Below, in pieces: positions 17,401 through 26,104 of a stretch of 64,000 nt of DNA (the stretch's first letter is position 1; the number at the start of each line of letters is the position of its first letter). This DNA is from Taibaiella sp. (GTDB lineage Bacteria > Bacteroidota > Bacteroidia > Chitinophagales > Chitinophagaceae). The notes under the pieces are model-generated. The model did not search any database, was not told the origin of the DNA, and saw only the letters and a program-made list of their open reading frames with translations. The stretch lies in contig JAIOYR010000011.1 in assembly GCA_021740995.1 (NCBI GenBank), forward strand, positions 1 to 64,000, given 5' to 3'. A program made the translations under genes and the position numbers.

Positions 17401-18494
17401 AACTGCTCAGTAGTATCCGGCAAACCGACACGTTTTCTGGTACGCTTAGGACCCTGAAAATAATCCAGACCAACCTGTGGTGGATTAAGACCGTAACTAT
17501 TGGATGGATTTCCCGCAGCACCACCATCGTTGTTGGTTGCATTATACATAATACCCAAACCACGAGTTGTATCACAACCTATAAAATCATCAAGATAATA
17601 ACCAAGGTCACAATCGTCCCATACTGCTATGTAGGTACTATCAATTGTAAGCGGACCACGATTGATAACACGATAGTTACAGAAAGTAGCATTATTAAGG
17701 AAATCCTGCGTAGCAAATGCAAACGCACTTGTCTGTACTTCAACACCCATAGCTGCCGTAAAAGACTGTTGCTTTACGTTACCGGCATCGTTGAATACCC
17801 ACCATATGTACTGGTCGCCTTTGATATCCGGATAATCACCTTCTTCAGGTTTATATCTGCCATCGCCATTAAGGTCGACGAAAGGTGCATAAGTGTTATT
17901 AGGATTAAGCGTAAGCTTTGTAGACTGCTGACCCTTTACATTACTGTTTCCGGTAGCAGGCCATTCGTTGATTGCATCAAACTCTGATGCTTTCAGATCA
18001 CCACCAATTTTGTATGCCTGAATAAAGCGCTTGATAGTAGACCGATCCACTTTCCAGAACTTATCCCAGGCAAGACACACATCTGATGTAATTTTACCAT
18101 CATTGTCCAAAGCACCGGGCCAATAATCGTTACCATCCTGACGATAAGTCTGTGCAGCAACTTTCAATTGTCCCTGCTGGTCATATCCACCTATCCAGCA
18201 AGAAGCAGCAAACTGTGAATGCCTTCCTGAGCCTTTTGGGATCTCATAAGCTGCATTTGAGGCACCACCCTGATTCCACCACATGTCGCCACCTGTCATA
18301 AGACGTGCACGAACATTATTGACATCAAGGTCTATCGCAGTATTGGCCGGCTGACAGCCTGCGGCAGTTGTCTTCAATTGGGTTCCGGGGCGTTTAGCTC
18401 CTACATTCTCACGTGCTATCGCATCAGCACCTATGCCAACAGCAATCAAAAGCAAAGCAGCACGGACAAATTGTATTTTATTTCTGAATATCAT
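14478..18494 (-). CDS. Large secreted protein with T9SS type A sorting domain
   Basis: A 1338-aa exported protein. The N-terminus has a long signal peptide (about 1-28). The mature part contains Trp-, Gly- and Asn-rich segments such as GGDMWWNQGGASN and WIGGYDQQGQLKVAAQTYRQ, and calcium-site-like LNGDGRYKPEEGDYP (about residue 218). The last 90 residues are a T9SS type A domain: AVPNPYYGYSGYE, VRIYSLDGTLVRSL and a final strand, with the NPY start and IYSLDG core usual for this class. It therefore probably crosses the outer membrane by T9SS and is attached at or released from the surface. No enzymatic domain was recognised. It starts 28 bases after the TonB receptor stop and precedes the PorV-like gene, in one operon. 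Confidence 0.85.
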   Translation of the reverse strand: MIFRNKIQFVRAALLLIAVGIGADAIARENVGAKRPGTQLKTTAAGCQPANTAIDLDVNNVRARLMTGGDMWWNQGGASNAAYEIPKGSGRHSQFAASCWIGGYDQQGQLKVAAQTYRQDGNDYWPGALDNDGKITSDVCLAWDKFWKVDRSTIKRFIQAYKIGGDLKASEFDAINEWPATGNSNVKGQQSTKLTLNPNNTYAPFVDLNGDGRYKPEEGDYPDIKGDQYIWWVFNDAGNVKQQSFTAAMGVEVQTSAFAFATQDFLNNATFCNYRVINRGPLTIDSTYIAVWDDCDLGYYLDDFIGCDTTRGLGIMYNATNNDGGAAGNPSNSYGLNPPQVGLDYFQGPKRTRKRVGLPDTTEQLKMTNFTYYNNDPSIIGNPNNGIQIYYYMTGSIRNGERFSNDFMGTGVPSKGYGAGPTSNFVFWGDPSENSQWSECACNNNPGDRRFVFSSGPFQLAPGAVNDITFGCVWAAGTGGCPSTNFKTIKNIDDGAQALFDNNFKTIEGPEAPRLVVRELDRRLVFYMVNEYGSNNFGENYGRTDGAYNDSLLYHQRVVKASGFADSLYKFQGYRVFQLANSQVTSAEIFDPNTGEVDNSKAVEVFQCDITDSVSQIVNYVKNITVSDTTHTAQIKVLGRDSGIVHSFQLTQDQFSTGNDKRFVNYRNYYFTAIAYAYNNFKSFDAKNTVATQDVPYLGSAHGAAGTEISVIAALPNPANGAMGTVINSDFGSGVVIKRIQGVGNGGNELQLDEASEMTAVDKGSIAQPTYVQGQGPVDVKIIDPVKVPALDWVLQIHGQNRMTGTTSLDGIVDTGSWTLTGYIDGKPVDTIYSERNLSTPNEQILEKYGISVSIKQVAPPGSAAKGSKNGYLTSGVTFDDPSQPWLWGVQDETDSSFANWLRAGSTTSFDPVSATNPCFFNDNTHDPGAQFGNMIPNFTPLKSTWGPYGLAAYYLATGSFPSSTACGHHPAAYSFTLNQFKALNEIDLVFTSDKTKWTRCAVIEMQEDTFLSENRGRKFYLRKHNGWNADVKSDGISPVYSESTDDQGMSWFPGYAVDQNTGQRLNIVFGEDSYLSTDNGNDMIWNPTSPTGANGFNPYDNSIVFGGKHFVYVLGSKYDSAKAFASAIRSATNLTAHRRAYEPFQWVGLPMLNPGLKLLSLKDGLIPTTTRLRFRVDRPYMPYAATDTTTAFATAGTSVKAGQTANPYYTFSTADQAPTKLSDTSDRNKLISRIYAVPNPYYGYSGYEKPNSRFDTKVRIINLPAKVSVRIYSLDGTLVRSLSKSDPNTSFLDWDIRNSAGLPIGSGMYLIHVNAEGIGETVIKWFGSLRPLDVTQY

Positions 18495-18522
18495 AACCTG
18501 GAATAGTTATATTATAAAATTA

Positions 18523-21500
18523 TTAAAAATTGAATTCTAGAGCAAAACTTGCGGTTCTGGCGAAGTTAAGGAAGCCGGGTGCGTTTTGGTAAATGTTGTA
18601 AAGATCGATGTACGATTGTGGGTTAACCTGCTGTGGTACAAATTGCTGACCAAAAGTAGAAACCAAATAACCATTATCGTCCGTACGACCTGTGAAACCA
18701 TGAACACCCAAAATCTCACGTGTGTTGAAAAGGTTGTTGACCATTACAATTGCCTTCAAATAAGTAGGACGTTTTGGTTTAACACCTTCAATGGCATCTT
18801 TATTTCTTTTACCAAATTTAAGTGCAAAGTCTTTGTCTATACGCATATCTGCACCAAAGTGCCATGGCAGTCTTGCACCATTTACACCACCCACAACTGT
18901 CTGACCGAGTGCATCAGAATATCTTGTATACGGCTCACCGCTTCTTGTTTTAAGAATGAAATTGGCACCTGCATTCTGTAAGATATGTTTGCCACGCACT
19001 GTAGGACCTTCGCCGTCATAGAATCTGTAATCGGCGTTTGCAGCTATATAGTGACGAGAGTCAATATTAAGTGGTGTTACGTAACGCAGGTTTGGCAAAC
19101 CTTCGTTAACCAATGTAGTCAACAAACCTCTACCACCATTATAAGAAGAACCTGTACCCTCAGCAAACTGCAATGTATAAGATACTGTCATTTTCAGGTG
19201 ATTGGTAGCGCGGAGATCATACATGAGGGTTGTACCTTTTGTAGTAGAGAAGTCACGGTTACCAAATGTCTGGTATGAATAAGGGAATGCATAGATATAA
19301 GGAACAATGTTTACCATATCCTTACGCTCTTTGTAGAATGCTGTGATGGTAATAGCAGAATGGTCTGATAATTTCTGCTGGAAACCAACTTCGTAGTCAA
19401 AAGTTTTCTGAGAACGAAGATTAGCATTGTTAAGTACTCCGGTAGGAGCAGAAGCAGATAACTGGTAGTAATCCCATGCCGTAGCGTTACCAATGGTGTT
19501 AGGGTAAGGCCTTTGCGCATATATATCGTAGTGAGCGTAGAAGTTAGCTACATCAGATATTGGGAAAGAGAACTGTATACGTGGCATTACAGTAACCTGT
19601 GGTGAATAGTCAGTAAAAGACAGATTCGGGTTAAAATTGCTATCAGTCATTCTTACATTCTTATACTGAGACTGAATAAGTGGCTGAGGGTCACGACCAT
19701 CAGAATACTGCTTCAGAATAGACGGGTCTTCAATTACTTTACCGGTTGGGTCAAACCAGGTATTACCACTACGGTAACCAATGATGGTAGGCGAAGTAGA
19801 CTGATTGTCGCTCACATATACTACAGCGTCTTTACCTACATTTGATGGATGCGCACCCTGATTTACAACATTAGTTGCACCAGATACCTGACCCAAAGTA
19901 GTTACAGGGTAAAGTGAATAAGGATCTTTCAACACCTTTGTATTAGCAGAATAACGGTCTACACGAACACCTACATTGAAATGAATGTCTTTGTAATCGA
20001 ACCTGTCCTGCAGATAACCGGCAATGTAAGTAGGAGTAAATGCACCTATAGGACGAGTAAAGTTTCCTTTGTCATCTTTCTGTGTCCAGAAGTCATTAAA
20101 GTTAACCGAACCATTCTGCCTGCCACCAGTGTAAGTATAACCTGAATAGTTTACAAAAGAGTTACCACTTAAGTTAAGCAACTCATCAGCAGAGAACATA
20201 TCGAGTGACAAAATATTGGGGTCAATTGCATCTACATTGACAACTGCATTTCTGGCAACACCTAATTTTTCTCTCAATCTTTTATCAAAATTACCTTTGC
20301 TGATATTGGTAAGCTCATAATAGATTGTATCCGTAGGACCAGGGATAATATTGGCAGCAACACCTGTTGCTTTATCATAAAAAGTACCTTGTCCTGGTGT
20401 AGCACCTGCTACATAAGTATATTCTTTACCACCTACCTTGAATATTGGGTTCTGCTTGTCTAACCTTAAATCCTGATTATCCAGATTAGCAACCAGATTT
20501 CTCATTTGAGACCATATAGATTGAGTACCACCGAGGTTAGCACCAGCACCATACGTTTTGATTATACGCTGTTGATAATACAGACCAAACTCAATCGCAT
20601 GTTTTGTTTTACCAGTCTGGAGGTCAAAAGAAGCGTTTACATCAAGTGCATACTGATCTGAGAGGAAGTTGCTATAACCGGTAATTGAATTACCCGGAGT
20701 TGCGAACAAGCCACCGCCATTGAAACTGTACGTAGAACGTGGCATATCACCATTTACCATAGCATTGTTAGCCTGAATACTCTGAATACTACCCGGAACG
20801 CCGCCATCTAATGAATTGTAGTACTGTGTCGTATAATTGGCTAATACGGGATTTGTTTCGCTTCTTTCAAAATCAATACCATTTGAAGAACTACCAGTTA
20901 AGACTACACCAGTGCGGCCACTTACTGAATCCACACCACCCAGGGAATATCTTGGAGTTCTCTCTCTCTCTGTGAATTTACCTACATACGCATACTTGAA
21001 CAGATCTTTCTTGAAATTAGGATCTTCTCTGCCGGTAAACGTTCTTTGATAATCTGCCTGAACACTATAGAAGGCATTTGAGATGATATTGTTTCTGGAA
21101 GAAGTATCATTCATTTTACCAAATTTCTGAGTGAACCTCAAAAATCCACGACTTGTAAGATCCTTACGGGCGTTGGTAGCTTCCGGCGCCATAAGTGATG
21201 TAGTACGGGAATATTCATCATCTTTTACATAATTCACCATACCGCCTGCTATCACACGCAGGTTATCAGAAAGTTGGTAATCCAATTTACCATTCAAACG
21301 AGCCTCTTGAGTTCTGTTGCGCGGCTGTATTTTGCGCTGCTCCATATCTTTAGCCAGAATGTAGTTAGACTCGTAATTATAAATTCTTGCCCCGCTATTA
21401 TCAGACAGCACGCGCAACGGATTCTGACGCATTCTATCCAGCACGTCATCTTTTACTACATATTGCTTATCGTATGCAGGATACCTGTTTCTATCATCAT

Positions 21501-22368
21501 AAAGGTCACCGCTTAATGCAAAACCAAATACAGGTTTTCTATTTACACTATCACCTTTAATTTTCTTTTTATAAATAGGACCAGCAAGTGAAAAAGATGC
21601 CAATCGGTTGTTGTAACCGTCAAAAGACTGTTGCAAACGAGCACTACCGGTTGTCTTCTTAGCCACACCTCTTGAAGTAATGTTAACAACACCACCCGTC
21701 ACGTCACCATATTTGGCTGGTATACGGGAGGTTATTACTTCTACCTGCTCTATTGAATTCTGTGCCATGTTGATACCCGTGTTGGCTTCATCACCAATAT
21801 TTTGTACCTGCACACCATCTATTATGTACATAACACCATTAGAACGGGCACCACCCATACTCACACCTCTACCACGCTGCTGCTGGTAAAGAGCCGGAGC
21901 CAGACCCACCATATCGGTAACCTCTGTAGTAGGCAGCACCTTGATATCCTCGCTGGTGAGTACCGTTTTACCGGGGTTATTTTGGTCTACCAGTTCCTTT
22001 TTGTAGGCTCTGATAATGGTAGTAGTGAGCTCTTTAGATGCTCTGGACATAGTGAAATTCTGAGTCGTCTTACCACCTGGTTGTACAACTACCTTTGTAA
22101 TCATAATGGAATCGTAACCTGTATAGGATACAAGTACATCATAATAACCGGGATCAAGTGGTTTAACAGAGTAAATACCATCAAAATCGGTCACATTTCC
22201 GCCTTTAAGGATACCTCCCTGGTAGATCTGTACTGTAGCACTAAGAAGGGGATCCTTCTTCTCGTCCAGGACTTTTCCGGCAATTTCGCCCTGGGCAAAA
22301 GCGAAACCCGATAGCCCAGTAAATACAAACAAAAGCAGATAACGTAGTGTACGTGTCATATCCAACAT
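18523..22368 (-). CDS. TonB-dependent receptor with carboxypeptidase-regulatory-like domain
   Basis: A 1281-aa outer-membrane receptor. After the signal peptide (cleavage near FAFAQ) comes a CarboxypepD_reg-like domain (about 28-110: GEIAGKVLDEKKDPLLSA, DFDGIYSVKP). The plug domain follows (about 130-240: GVMYIIDGVQVQNIGD, IEQVEVITSRIPAKYGD), then a long barrel that ends in FALEFNF with the aromatic C-terminal residue needed for barrel assembly. Such receptors import large ligands using TonB energy. There is no SusD partner; the downstream partner is a T9SS-sorted protein. In-frame ATG 22359 (MTRTLRYLLL) is an equally good start. It is the first gene of the operon, preceded by a TATCTTTA promoter-like box. 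Confidence 0.9.
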   Translation of the reverse strand: MLDMTRTLRYLLLFVFTGLSGFAFAQGEIAGKVLDEKKDPLLSATVQIYQGGILKGGNVTDFDGIYSVKPLDPGYYDVLVSYTGYDSIMITKVVVQPGGKTTQNFTMSRASKELTTTIIRAYKKELVDQNNPGKTVLTSEDIKVLPTTEVTDMVGLAPALYQQQRGRGVSMGGARSNGVMYIIDGVQVQNIGDEANTGINMAQNSIEQVEVITSRIPAKYGDVTGGVVNITSRGVAKKTTGSARLQQSFDGYNNRLASFSLAGPIYKKKIKGDSVNRKPVFGFALSGDLYDDRNRYPAYDKQYVVKDDVLDRMRQNPLRVLSDNSGARIYNYESNYILAKDMEQRKIQPRNRTQEARLNGKLDYQLSDNLRVIAGGMVNYVKDDEYSRTTSLMAPEATNARKDLTSRGFLRFTQKFGKMNDTSSRNNIISNAFYSVQADYQRTFTGREDPNFKKDLFKYAYVGKFTERERTPRYSLGGVDSVSGRTGVVLTGSSSNGIDFERSETNPVLANYTTQYYNSLDGGVPGSIQSIQANNAMVNGDMPRSTYSFNGGGLFATPGNSITGYSNFLSDQYALDVNASFDLQTGKTKHAIEFGLYYQQRIIKTYGAGANLGGTQSIWSQMRNLVANLDNQDLRLDKQNPIFKVGGKEYTYVAGATPGQGTFYDKATGVAANIIPGPTDTIYYELTNISKGNFDKRLREKLGVARNAVVNVDAIDPNILSLDMFSADELLNLSGNSFVNYSGYTYTGGRQNGSVNFNDFWTQKDDKGNFTRPIGAFTPTYIAGYLQDRFDYKDIHFNVGVRVDRYSANTKVLKDPYSLYPVTTLGQVSGATNVVNQGAHPSNVGKDAVVYVSDNQSTSPTIIGYRSGNTWFDPTGKVIEDPSILKQYSDGRDPQPLIQSQYKNVRMTDSNFNPNLSFTDYSPQVTVMPRIQFSFPISDVANFYAHYDIYAQRPYPNTIGNATAWDYYQLSASAPTGVLNNANLRSQKTFDYEVGFQQKLSDHSAITITAFYKERKDMVNIVPYIYAFPYSYQTFGNRDFSTTKGTTLMYDLRATNHLKMTVSYTLQFAEGTGSSYNGGRGLLTTLVNEGLPNLRYVTPLNIDSRHYIAANADYRFYDGEGPTVRGKHILQNAGANFILKTRSGEPYTRYSDALGQTVVGGVNGARLPWHFGADMRIDKDFALKFGKRNKDAIEGVKPKRPTYLKAIVMVNNLFNTREILGVHGFTGRTDDNGYLVSTFGQQFVPQQVNPQSYIDLYNIYQNAPGFLNFARTASFALEFNF

Positions 22369-22393
22369 TAATAAATTATTAGCAAATGAGGCG

Positions 22394-22401
22394 TAAAGAT
22401 A
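22394..22401 (-). promoter_or_regulatory. Possible -7 box for the TonB receptor operon
   Basis: The minus strand reads TATCTTTA, seven of eight to TAnnTTTG, 25 bases before the start codon. A TTTG lies at 22427-22430 but the 25-base spacing is longer than the usual 17-20. Confidence 0.35.
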
Positions 22402-22768
22402 AAAAAATCTGTTAAAAATCAGCTACCAAACACAATTATTTTCTGAAAACCTCGCAAAAAAAGCAGCTTATTCTAAAATAACCCTAAAATAGTGCTCTCT
22501 TACTATAAAGACGAGTAACAATAACATAATCTTGGGTATTTTCTAAAAAAAAGTTTGGGTAGTAACTGAGAACACTCCCCCACCCCGACTCCTGGTGATT
22601 AGAAGGTGTTATCCGGGCATCTAAAGGTCTAAAACTGAGTCTAATGAACGGAGATAGAGATAGGAAGACTGCTTCATTCAATGTGATTACACTTAAGAAT
22701 AAAAGTGCTCCATATGTAGGCGATTCATGTTTTACAGAACTCAGATTATGAAAATATATTAAATAGCA
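22402..22768. other. Intergenic region without recognisable gene
   Basis: About 370 bases between the TonB receptor operon and the hydroxyacid dehydrogenase gene. A 65-codon frame on the minus strand (22484-22681) has no family resemblance and no start signal, and I treat it as chance. It contains the upstream part of the receptor operon promoter; no hairpin terminator for the dehydrogenase gene was seen. Confidence 0.5.
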
Positions 22769-23731
22769 TTATGATTGTAAATGAGTTCCCGCACTTATTT
22801 TATCCAGCAGGGTCTTACTCATTTTATAAAGCGCTTCGAAAGTGTATCCGGCAATATGAGGGGTAGCTATTACCTGTGGCAGTGCAATGAGATCAGCTGT
22901 GATTTTTCTCAGTTCAGGATCAGACTTTGTTACCGGTTCCTGCTCAAACACATCCAGACACGCACCCCTGATTTTACCGGAATCAATGCCCGCTTTCAGT
23001 GCATGAGTGTTGACTACCTGACCTCTGGAGGTATTGACGAGTATAAACGGCTTCGCCATAGCAGATATAAAATTGAGGTCGAAATAATTGACAGTGTCTG
23101 CCTGTAATGGCACATGAAAGCTAACTATATCTGCTTCATTGTAAATAGTGTCTATGTTTTGGCACTTCTCAATGTGTTGCGGCACAACTTTGTCGCTATT
23201 ATTGTCGTATGCAAGTACCCGCACATCGAAACCTTGCAATTTTTTGGCAAATGCTGCTCCTGTATGCCCGTACCCTATGATACCTACCGTTTTACCCTCT
23301 AATTCAAGTCCCCTGTTTTCATCTCTATGCCAAATCCCCTCTAATAATTCCGAATGGCTCCAGGATATTCGCCTGATTAATGTAAGCAACATACCCAATG
23401 CATGTTCTCCTACTGCATTACAGTTACCTTCGGGGCTACTATAGCACCTTATGCCTTTCTGAGCAGCATATACAGTATCCACGACCTCCATTCCCGACCC
23501 CATGCGACCAATCCACTTCAAATGAGGCGCAGCATCCAGCAAAGCTTGATCGAGCTGCAGACGTGTTGATATAATTACACCAGAGCAATCGGCAATGAGT
23601 GTGTGGGCAATAATCTGAGAAATGTTTTCATGAAATATACAATGATAACCAAGTGCAGTAAGACCATCTGTAAGAACAGGGTGTACGGGTGCAGCGATGA
23701 GTACTTTATAGGTAGTATTAGTGCTGTGCAT
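22769..23731 (-). CDS. D-isomer-specific 2-hydroxyacid dehydrogenase
   Basis: A 320-aa NAD-dependent dehydrogenase of the D-2-hydroxyacid family. The Rossmann motif is GIIGYGHTG near residue 150 in EGKTVGIIGYGHTGAAFAKK. The catalytic triad is present as Arg in VNTSRGQVVNT, Glu in DVFEQEPV and His in ATPHIAGYT. Length fits phosphoglycerate dehydrogenase-like and glyoxylate/hydroxypyruvate reductase-like members without the C-terminal ACT domain. The substrate is undetermined; an SerA-like role is possible. Its start overlaps the end of rsmA by 14 bases, so the two are translated from one transcript. Confidence 0.88.
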   Translation of the reverse strand: MHSTNTTYKVLIAAPVHPVLTDGLTALGYHCIFHENISQIIAHTLIADCSGVIISTRLQLDQALLDAAPHLKWIGRMGSGMEVVDTVYAAQKGIRCYSSPEGNCNAVGEHALGMLLTLIRRISWSHSELLEGIWHRDENRGLELEGKTVGIIGYGHTGAAFAKKLQGFDVRVLAYDNNSDKVVPQHIEKCQNIDTIYNEADIVSFHVPLQADTVNYFDLNFISAMAKPFILVNTSRGQVVNTHALKAGIDSGKIRGACLDVFEQEPVTKSDPELRKITADLIALPQVIATPHIAGYTFEALYKMSKTLLDKISAGTHLQS

Positions 23732-24479
23732 AAGAGTTATATAAATCTACAAAATCAGCTACTGAGAGCTGCTCAGCCCTTTTGTCTAAAACCGGATTGT
23801 CTGTGAGCGCACCAAGTGGCATGACACTCTTTAGCGCATTGCGCAGCGTCTTACGCCTTTGGTTGAAGCCTGCCTTCACAAGAATAATGAATCTTCTTTT
23901 GTCTGTGATATTATATGGGTTGTGCAAATTGGTAAACCGTAGTACACCGCTCTTAACCTTAGGAGGAGGCACAAAACAACTTTCATGCACATCCAGCAAA
24001 TACTCTACTTTAAAGAAAGCCTGCATTAACACACTAAGTATTCCATAAACTTTTGAACCGGGACCAGAGGCTATGCGTTGAGCAACTTCCTTCTGAAACA
24101 TTCCTATTACTTCTATGACCTGTGGCTCCCAATCCAGCACTTTGAAAAGAATGGGGGAGGAAATATTGTAGGGGAAGTTACCGATAATTGAAAACGCTGA
24201 ATGGAAGGGCGCATCAGCCTTCAATATATCCTGGCTGATAATCTTACCTTGTATCTCAGGATAAGTCTTATTTAGATAGACAACCTTTTCTTCATCAATT
24301 TCTATTGCTTTGTAATCTACATTGGTCCACTGAAGCAAATATTTGGTGATTGCGCCCCCACCCGGCCCTACTTCGAGCAGCTGCATTCCATCACGATGAG
24401 TCAACTGCTCCACTATCTTGCGGCACATATTCTCATCATGCAGGAAATGCTGTCCCAAACTTTTTTTCAGCGTATACAT
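23718..24479 (-). CDS. rsmA: 16S rRNA (adenine1518/1519-N6) dimethyltransferase
   Basis: A 253-aa KsgA/RsmA enzyme that dimethylates two adenines in helix 45 of 16S rRNA late in 30S assembly. It shows the N-terminal KKSLGQHFLHDENMCRKIV, the S-adenosylmethionine motif EVGPGGGAIT and the catalytic NFPYNISSPILFK (NLPY motif). I chose ATG 24479 (MYTLKKSLGQHF) over the in-frame ATG at 24518: the family begins here and a perfect -7 promoter box ends only four bases upstream, so the longer form would lie outside the transcript. It is cotranscribed with the hydroxyacid dehydrogenase. Confidence 0.94.
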   Translation of the reverse strand: MYTLKKSLGQHFLHDENMCRKIVEQLTHRDGMQLLEVGPGGGAITKYLLQWTNVDYKAIEIDEEKVVYLNKTYPEIQGKIISQDILKADAPFHSAFSIIGNFPYNISSPILFKVLDWEPQVIEVIGMFQKEVAQRIASGPGSKVYGILSVLMQAFFKVEYLLDVHESCFVPPPKVKSGVLRFTNLHNPYNITDKRRFIILVKAGFNQRRKTLRNALKSVMPLGALTDNPVLDKRAEQLSVADFVDLYNSYAQH

Positions 24480-24483
24480 GCAG

Positions 24484-24491
24484 CAAAAGTA
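24484..24491 (-). promoter_or_regulatory. -7 promoter box of rsmA
   Basis: The minus strand reads TACTTTTG, a perfect TAnnTTTG. It ends four bases before ATG 24479, implying a leaderless or near-leaderless transcript. Confidence 0.5.
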
Positions 24492-24631
24492 CAAACTTGC
24501 GTTTGATAAAGCTGACAAGGTATTATTGTATAGAATATTTGGCTGAGATAGCTTGCTGCAGTAAACTTGAATTTTTACTATTTAATTTTGATTTAAGTTT
24601 ACCTTCGCCCATTATTTAAAAAATATACAAC

Positions 24632-26068
24632 ATGGAAATAAGGATATTGCAAAAGCCAACAGGCAACAATCAAGCCTGGATAATAGACGACATCAAAAAA
24701 ATTGCGGTAGTAACCGGCATTTCTAAGGAAGAAACTGATTATGCCACACAGGCATTTAATGCAGAACAAACTTTGGTAACATTAAACAGGTACAAAGGAT
24801 TTGTTTTTGTAATACTGCTAAAGAGCAAGAAAACTGCCTGGCAAACAGCTGAAGTATGCCGCAAAGCAGGAGCAAGCCTGGAGGCAATATGTAATAAACA
24901 TAAGCTGCCTGAAATAATGATTACCAATGCATCTGCACTTGCAAATGCTGCATTGCTGGTAGCCGAGGGTGCTGCACTTGCCAACTATCAGTTTCTGAAA
25001 TACAGAACTGAAGCTAAAAAACTGACGCATTCGCTGCAGCGCATCAGCTTTACAAAAGACTCAGCTACCGTAAAAGAAGCATCACAATTGCAAATCACAA
25101 TAGACGCAATTTATAAGGCACGAACACTGGTAAATGAACCGCTTAATTTCCTATCTGCAGAACAGTTGTCAAGAGAAATAGTGTTGATGGGCAAAGAAGC
25201 CGGCTTTAAAGTAACCGTACTGAATAAGGCAAGGATAGAAAAAGAAAAAATGGGCGGACTGCTTTCTGTAAACAGAGGCAGCATACAGCCACCTACCTTT
25301 ACTATAATGGAATACGTACCTAAAAAAGCACTAAACAAAAAGCCAATAGTGCTGATAGGAAAGGGGATTGTATACGATACCGGAGGTCTGTCTCTGAAAC
25401 CAACTCCCAACTCTATGGACAAGATGAAAAGCGACATGAGCGGAGCGGCTGTAGTGAGTGCTGCCATGTATGCCATAGCAAAAATGCAACTTCCACTGCA
25501 TGTAATAGCCCTTGTACCTGCAACAGATAACCGCCCGGGAGAAGAAGCCTATGTGCCGGGCGATGTGATAACAATGTATAGTGGAGCTACAGTAGAAGTA
25601 CTGAACACCGATGCAGAAGGCCGCATGGTACTTGCTGATGCATTACACTGGGCTAAGAGATATAAGCCAGAACTGGTAATGGACTTCGCTACACTGACAG
25701 GTGCTGCTGCTGCTGCTGTAGGCGAGCATGGCATAGTGTGTATGGGTACAGCCACCGAAGAGGTAAAGGAGGCTTTTGCTGAAAGTGGATTCCGTCAATA
25801 TGAACGACTGGTAGAAATGCCGATGTGGGATGAATATGGAGATCAGATAAAATCAGACGTTGCCGATATAAAGAACATAGGTGGCCCAACGGGAGGTGCT
25901 ATAACAGCAGGTAAGTTTCTGGAACATTTTACAGAGTATCCATGGATGCACTTCGATATTGCGGGTGTATCATTTTTCAATGCAAAGAAAGGATATATAC
26001 CTTCCGGAGGAACCGGATATGGCATACGGATGCTGCTCGACTTTATGGCACATTATGGCAAAGCATAA
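24632..26068 (+). CDS. Leucyl aminopeptidase (M17 family)
   Basis: A 478-aa M17 cytosol aminopeptidase, which removes N-terminal residues from peptides in the cytoplasm and uses two metal ions. The C-terminal catalytic domain shows GKGIVYDTGGLSLKP with the metal-binding Lys/Asp, MKSDMSGAA, and the family signature NTDAEGRMVLADAL near residue 325. The N-terminal domain (about 1-160) is divergent, as usual for M17. A TACCTTCG promoter-like box lies at 24599-24606. pdxA follows after 36 bases, probably in the same transcript. Confidence 0.93.
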   Translation: MEIRILQKPTGNNQAWIIDDIKKIAVVTGISKEETDYATQAFNAEQTLVTLNRYKGFVFVILLKSKKTAWQTAEVCRKAGASLEAICNKHKLPEIMITNASALANAALLVAEGAALANYQFLKYRTEAKKLTHSLQRISFTKDSATVKEASQLQITIDAIYKARTLVNEPLNFLSAEQLSREIVLMGKEAGFKVTVLNKARIEKEKMGGLLSVNRGSIQPPTFTIMEYVPKKALNKKPIVLIGKGIVYDTGGLSLKPTPNSMDKMKSDMSGAAVVSAAMYAIAKMQLPLHVIALVPATDNRPGEEAYVPGDVITMYSGATVEVLNTDAEGRMVLADALHWAKRYKPELVMDFATLTGAAAAAVGEHGIVCMGTATEEVKEAFAESGFRQYERLVEMPMWDEYGDQIKSDVADIKNIGGPTGGAITAGKFLEHFTEYPWMHFDIAGVSFFNAKKGYIPSGGTGYGIRMLLDFMAHYGKA

Positions 26069-26104
26069 AATAATCTGATAACTAAAACACATAACTACAA
26101 GCAT

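Noticed and set aside
22427-22430. TTTG as -33 box for the TonB receptor operon
   Set aside because: The spacing to the candidate -7 box is 25 bases, longer than the 17-20 expected for Bacteroidota promoters.
22484-22681. 65-codon minus-strand frame in the gap before the TonB receptor
   Set aside because: No family resemblance, no ribosome site and no conserved pattern.
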